This document shows positions 60,756 to 64,000 of a DNA stretch of 64,000 nucleotides, in pieces. The notes under the pieces were generated by a model that saw only the letters and a list, made by a program, of their open reading frames with translations, did not search any database and had not been told where the DNA came from. The stretch comes from Pampus argenteus (taxonomy: Eukaryota > Chordata > Actinopteri > Scombriformes > Stromateidae), in NCBI GenBank assembly GCA_036937835.1, contig CM072879.1:6814501-6878500 (forward strand), given 5' to 3'. Each line of letters begins with the position of its first letter. Position 1 is the stretch's first letter. A program made the translations under genes and the position numbers.

Positions 60756-61457
60756 AGAGCAGAGACTGCATATTATTAGGCTGTGGTCCTTGCATGAAAA
60801 TCTTCCACATTTGCAGCAGGTGCTGCCAACTTTTCTCTTCCTACAAAAATCGCACAGCCTCCTGCACTTCCTCATCCGGGCCACTCCTGCAGGCCCCGTT
60901 TGTGAGACATTGTGGCTCTGAAAATGGCCCGCCCGCTCTTCTCGCTCCACAGGCTGAGAGTGGATTCGTAGTTTTAACCGGTAAACACCGGCCAAAATAA
61001 TCAGGCCCATGTACGCCTGCAGCTCCTCCATGTCCAGGTCTTGCCAGCCTGTGATCTCTCGTCTCCCGTGGAGGTTTGTTACTGCCAGGATATGCTGGAT
61101 GATTTCGTCCGTCAGCAGGAGCGAAAAGCTCGTCATCAGGTCCCAGATGCGAGCCGCAGCATAACGCGCATGTCCCAGGACAGGACCTCTGGCTGCGGGG
61201 ATGTAGCGCAGCGTTTGGTTGTTTGTGGCAGACCACACAATCTTTCCATTTTTAGGTGCCCATCCCTCTGCTTCCACTTCAGGTTCTTGTTCTCCTTCAG
61301 ACGAATCAGCTGAAGATGAGCTGGACTCCAGCTGCTCTGGTTCGACATCTGAGGCCTCCTCCGTGTCAGTCTCAGAGTCGGAGGATGAGGATCCATCCTC
61401 GCAGTCAGAATCCATAACTATTTCTAGCGCTTCTTTAGTAGTGTACACTTTTGCCAT
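60732..61457 (-). pseudogene. Internally deleted piggyBac transposase (PGBD4-like), 241 codons open
   Basis: Full-length family members cut and paste DNA at TTAA. The chosen ATG (61457) gives MAKVYTTKEALEIVMDSD, a typical piggyBac start; the frame is open 31 codons further upstream. Order: acidic Ser/Asp/Glu-rich N-terminus (residues about 15-60), the conserved ITGWQDLDMEELQAYMGLII segment (about 136-155), then an abrupt junction near residue 160. A linker with VSQTGPAGVARMR leads into the C-terminal cysteine-rich domain CDFCRKRK..CCKCGRFSC..HSLIICSLC, a zinc-binding DNA-binding module. The whole catalytic core with the DDD residues is absent; family proteins are about 550-600 residues. The stop TAA lies in a TTAACCC. 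The protein could still bind element ends if made. Confidence 0.85.
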
Positions 61458-62206
61458 CTTGCCAAAATAACTATTCCTGCATTTCTGCTCATATTTATAA
61501 CCACGGCTGCAATGCACCTGCACAAACAACCTGAACGAGAACCTAAACAAAGTCCAATTTTGTTTTCGTTCTCACTACTCATATTTTTTATTATTGAATT
61601 AGTTCATAGCACAGAGAGTGAATTTCAAAGAGAAAATACTTTTGAAGTTGCACACACACACATACACACACGCACACACACACACACACACACACTCACA
61701 TGCACACACACACTCTCACATGTACACACACACACTTTTTTTTTTTACACACACCATTATCCAACATCAAAAGCACACACACTTCTTTCGCAGAAAACAG
61801 TAAAAAGTGTGAAACTTTGCTGCCAGCACTGAATGGGTTAAAAGTGGGCCACATGGACGACACATATAAAAACTACAAATTGAAAGCCAGTGGTCCAAAA
61901 TGAAATCTTAACATAAAGGAATGCATTAATTTATGTTAGGATAAACGTGCGATCAAAAAATGTGTTTTTAATGGTTGTTAATGGGGCACGTTTTGCCGCT
62001 AGGAACTTTTAAGGATGGATTTCTGCTGCTAAGCCATTTTAGGCTCAATAAAGTACTGAGATTTCTATTCTAAAAGAAAATTAAAAATGAATATCTTTGA
62101 CCAAATTTTAGCAATCTTCATTCAACACAGCCACATTTCTTAAAAAAAGAAAGAAAGAAAAAGAAAGAAAAAGCCACGAAATGTCCTAGGATGGCTCAAG
62201 GGTTAA

Positions 62207-62842
62207 CGCTGTGCATCACAGTTGGTATGGAAGCCACGGCCCTCTTCTGACAGGTTGATTGGTTTTCCACAGTCAAAGATGGGGCGCATGCACATCATCA
62301 AAAATAATTCATAACTTCCCAACAGCACCAAAGCCATGTCGGCGCCTTTAATTTGCCATAACAAGGCACATTTGTAGTCACTCAATCATAATACTCCGGG
62401 GTTATTAAAGTTTTTATCTGCAAGATGTTCATTTAAATGTTGTTTATTTTGTCTTCACATTTGTTCTGGGCTTTCATTGCTGCCATGTTCCCAGAGATCA
62501 TCTGCACATCGAATAATGTAAAATGCATCAGTTCGTGTGCACAAAAAGACTTTTCCTATGAAATATTAACCAATCATTGAGGGTAGAGACAGAAACATCA
62601 CTTTTATGTGTGGCTCCAGATTATATGAAAATGTGCCGTAGTGTAACTGTTAAGCATGCGTTTTACCTGAAATGATCTGTTCGTTTGACTTGTGTGTGTT
62701 CACTGAGTTGCGTCAGAGGAGCTGTTGTGAATCCCTCGAGGTCAACCTGGAGCAAAGGAAAGGATGATTCAGAGTTTAAAGCACCATTACAGTAAAGTCA
62801 AACAGCACAGACATCAGTATGACTTCATGTTTTGTTTATTTT
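62207..62842. other. Intergenic DNA, no gene seen
   Basis: Unique-looking sequence; small open frames without motif. Confidence 0.6.
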
Positions 62843-62976
62843 GGATGGATGGATGGATGGATGAATGGGTGGGTGGGTGGATGGGTGGATGGATGGATGG
62901 GTGGGTAGGTGGGTGGATGGGTGGGTAGGTGGGTGGGTGGATGGATGGATGGATGGATGGATGGATGGATGGATGG
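62843..62976. repeat. GGAT/GGGT tetranucleotide minisatellite
   Basis: About 33 units of GGAT and GGGT(A) variants in register. G-rich strand could form G-quadruplexes. Confidence 0.95.
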
Positions 62977-64000
62977 GCAGACATTATGTCTGGCTACACC
63001 ATGTCTAACACTCCCCTGAGTGCAGTGTAGACTAAATTGAGCAGCCAAGGAGCATTGCTATGATAATGATATGATAATTGGTAGTAAAATAGGGTTGAAA
63101 CTGAACATGCGTCTGGATGCATATTCACTGAGGAGTCTCTGACTCTTTGATCTGATATATGCTAATTTGAGACATGTGATGCATGGTAATTTGATAGCAT
63201 TTCATATTCGGCAGGACCATCTCTTCCCCACCCCCCCAACACGACCCAACCCCCAAACCTCAACATCTTAACCTTTCCTGTCTGCATAACTCAGCACTGT
63301 CAAGATGTCAGGACTGTTGTACACTCAGGATTGCACATGAAAACAAAGGCAACTGTACATGTACATGTAAATGAAAAAGCAAATGTAGGATGTAGTCACG
63401 ACAATAATTGTGCAGTCTAGCCAGATAAACCCACTAAAAGTTCTTGCCAGGTTCTGTTAGGACTCCAATATCCTTATGATGTCCCCATTGGTTTTCATAA
63501 ATGGAGAGGAGTGTGTCTGGAGAGTGGCACCTACACCTGAAATTTGATTGGCCACCTCGGTAAGTAATGCTGTTGATGGACAATTAGGCCAGTACGTTTC
63601 CCAGGAAACATGCCCGTGCAGCCACGAAAGTTTAAATCTGACAAAATCAACTGTGTGCTACCTAGACTTGCCTGGACAAGGGTACTGCATGGCTGATTAC
63701 CTCTGTTTACATCTCCATGTTAACTCAATATGCATCCCAAATTGCACAAACAAACACAAAGCCACAGTGACAACTGCATATTCACATTTGTATGCTTTCA
63801 TTTATTAAACTCTGGTTCAATTTGGAGCCTGTTACTCTCCTGGGCCTGCAAAGAAAAACAGATTAACAGCATATAAACAGATGAGAGGGCAGGCAGGCAC
63901 TTTCACTATGAAACACACACACACACACACACACAGCGAGAGAGACAGACAGACACCTTCTGAGGAGCCAAGTGAGGATGTAATCTTAAAATAGCCATGC
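62977..64000. other. Intergenic DNA, no gene seen
   Basis: C-rich run near 63228-63238, GTACATGTACATGTA near 63354-63368, CA array 63913-63936. The part near 63420-63620 is repeat-free and could be regulatory. No coding evidence. Confidence 0.6.

Larger units (their letters stand above)
60179..62206 (-). mobile_element. piggyBac-superfamily element with TTAA target duplication
   Basis: Left boundary TTAA (60179-60182) followed by CCCTTGGAGGG; right boundary ends CTCAAGGG then TTAA (62203-62206), so both ends read TTAACCCTTG inwards. Subterminal inverted repeats CCTAAGGCCAAAACGTG (60221-60237) and CACGTTTTGCCGCTAGG (61987-62003) pair with two mismatches. Between them lie a transposase-derived gene on the minus strand, a 161-base direct repeat and a CA array (61651-61733). 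About 2.0 kb, shorter than an autonomous element, and its transposase lacks the catalytic core, so it is non-autonomous. Confidence 0.88.

Overview
The window looks like teleost fish genomic DNA. The evidence is long CA/TG, CT and AT arrays, Tc1-type DNA transposon remnants with fish-type termini, a piggyBac element, widespread teleost interspersed repeats, spliced genes with GT-AG introns, and an Iroquois homeobox gene. I see nothing prokaryotic, no operons and no CRISPR. Species cannot be named from sequence alone.

Layout. (1) 115-1302, minus strand: the first two coding exons of an Iroquois (Irx) homeobox gene. Transcription runs leftwards out of the window, so the rest of the homeodomain and the C-terminus lie before base 1. 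The N-terminus resembles Irx1 but the homeodomain carries unusual substitutions, which makes the fast-evolving fish paralogue irx7 my leading guess, with irx1b second. (2) 2230-4259, minus strand: five short exons of a protein family common in fish genomes (SAMD3-like/uncharacterised). The model carries an in-frame stop and lacks the usual N-terminal part, so I call it a decayed or strongly truncated gene. A compact NRF1/YY1-like promoter lies just upstream. (3) About 4.3-60.2 kb: a gene desert with no convincing coding exon. It alternates microsatellites and worn transposon pieces with repeat-free blocks of balanced composition rich in TAAT cores. Irx genes are known to sit beside deserts full of long-range enhancers, so these blocks are listed as candidate cis-regulatory elements; conservation was not tested. 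(4) 60179-62206: a piggyBac element with TTAA at both ends, holding an internally deleted transposase gene that keeps its N-terminal and C-terminal cysteine-rich parts and has lost the catalytic core. (5) 62207-64000: non-coding flank with a GGAT/GGGT minisatellite.

The most plausible functional unit is the Irx gene plus its upstream desert. Points of interest are the divergent homeodomain, nuclear-receptor DR1 arrays in the desert, several perfect inverted repeats, the broken SAMD3-like gene behind an intact-looking promoter, and the piggyBac remnant whose open frame survived loss of its catalytic domain. I found no clear evidence of a wholly new biological system.
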